This document shows, piece after piece, positions 5,726 to 5,796 of a stretch of DNA of 5,796 nucleotides. Numbering within the stretch: position 1 is the stretch's first letter; each line of letters begins with the position of its first letter. The position numbers and the translations under genes were made by a program. Source of the DNA: Acetobacteraceae bacterium (GTDB lineage: Bacteria > Pseudomonadota > Alphaproteobacteria > Acetobacterales > Acetobacteraceae); contig CANJSR010000327.1 in the NCBI GenBank assembly GCA_947476855.1, positions 1 to 5,796 of the forward strand. Direction: 5' to 3'. The notes under the pieces were generated by a model that saw nothing but the letters and a program-made list of their open reading frames with translations, ran no database searches and had not been told where the DNA came from.

Positions 5726-5796
5726 ATGGCGACCCAAATCCTGATGCCCGCTCTGTCGCCCACGATGACCGAGGGGAAGCTCGCCCGCTGGCTGAA
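5726..5796 (+). CDS. pdhB: Lipoyl-domain pyruvate dehydrogenase subunit, probably E1 beta (3' end outside window)
   Basis: Only 23 complete codons are visible. They begin MATQILMPALSPTMTEG, the first strand of a biotinyl/lipoyl domain. In many alphaproteobacteria the E1 beta subunit carries such an N-terminal lipoyl domain and its gene directly follows pdhA. The E2 acetyltransferase (pdhC) begins almost the same way, so the choice of pdhB rests on gene order. The lipoylated lysine lies beyond the window edge. Confidence 0.75.
   Translation, partial: MATQILMPALSPTMTEGKLARWL

Noticed and set aside
3941..5737. 598-codon open frame on the minus strand, antisense to the nuclease-fold gene and pdhA
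   Set aside because: It lies opposite a certain pdhA gene, has no recognisable domain, and crosses the intergenic region. Long antisense frames are expected in high-GC DNA with strong third-position bias.

Overview
The window looks like chromosomal DNA of a high-GC alphaproteobacterium, most likely in the Acetobacteraceae/Rhodospirillales. This inference rests on a hopanoid radical-SAM enzyme, an alphaproteobacterial-type pyruvate dehydrogenase operon (a separate E1 alpha followed by a lipoyl-domain protein), strong GC bias in the coding sequence, and a GGGGC-N3-GCCCC hairpin repeat of a kind I associate with that group. All supported genes lie on the + strand.

Layout. At 1-941 is the 3' part of hpnH, the adenosylhopane synthase that starts the extended hopanoid side chain. 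At 944-1172 is a noncoding palindromic element: three small hairpins, a perfect 26-bp stem, then three more hairpins that mirror the first three. Directly after it, 1174-3833 holds a compact run of three genes: a DUF1194/von Willebrand A-like protein, a SixA-type histidine phosphatase, and a CYTH-like/CHAD protein. Close behind, at 3860-4444, is a membrane-anchored protein with a staphylococcal-nuclease fold whose acidic catalytic residues are missing. The spacing suggests one transcription unit. The SixA and CHAD pair points to phosphohistidine or polyphosphate biology, but this is inferred from family knowledge and gene order.

At 4445-4711 is a less GC-rich intergenic region with two short dyads and a clear ribosome binding site. 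It leads into pdhA (4712-5722), the E1 alpha subunit of pyruvate dehydrogenase. Three bases after the pdhA stop begins a lipoyl-domain protein, most likely pdhB, which runs off the window.

Most of the window is ordinary housekeeping and accessory sequence. I see no phage, CRISPR, transposase, tRNA or rRNA. The least explained items are the mirrored hairpin element, which abuts a start codon and whose two arms differ by changes that keep the stems paired, and the apparent pseudo-nuclease. I did not find convincing evidence of a wholly new multigene system.
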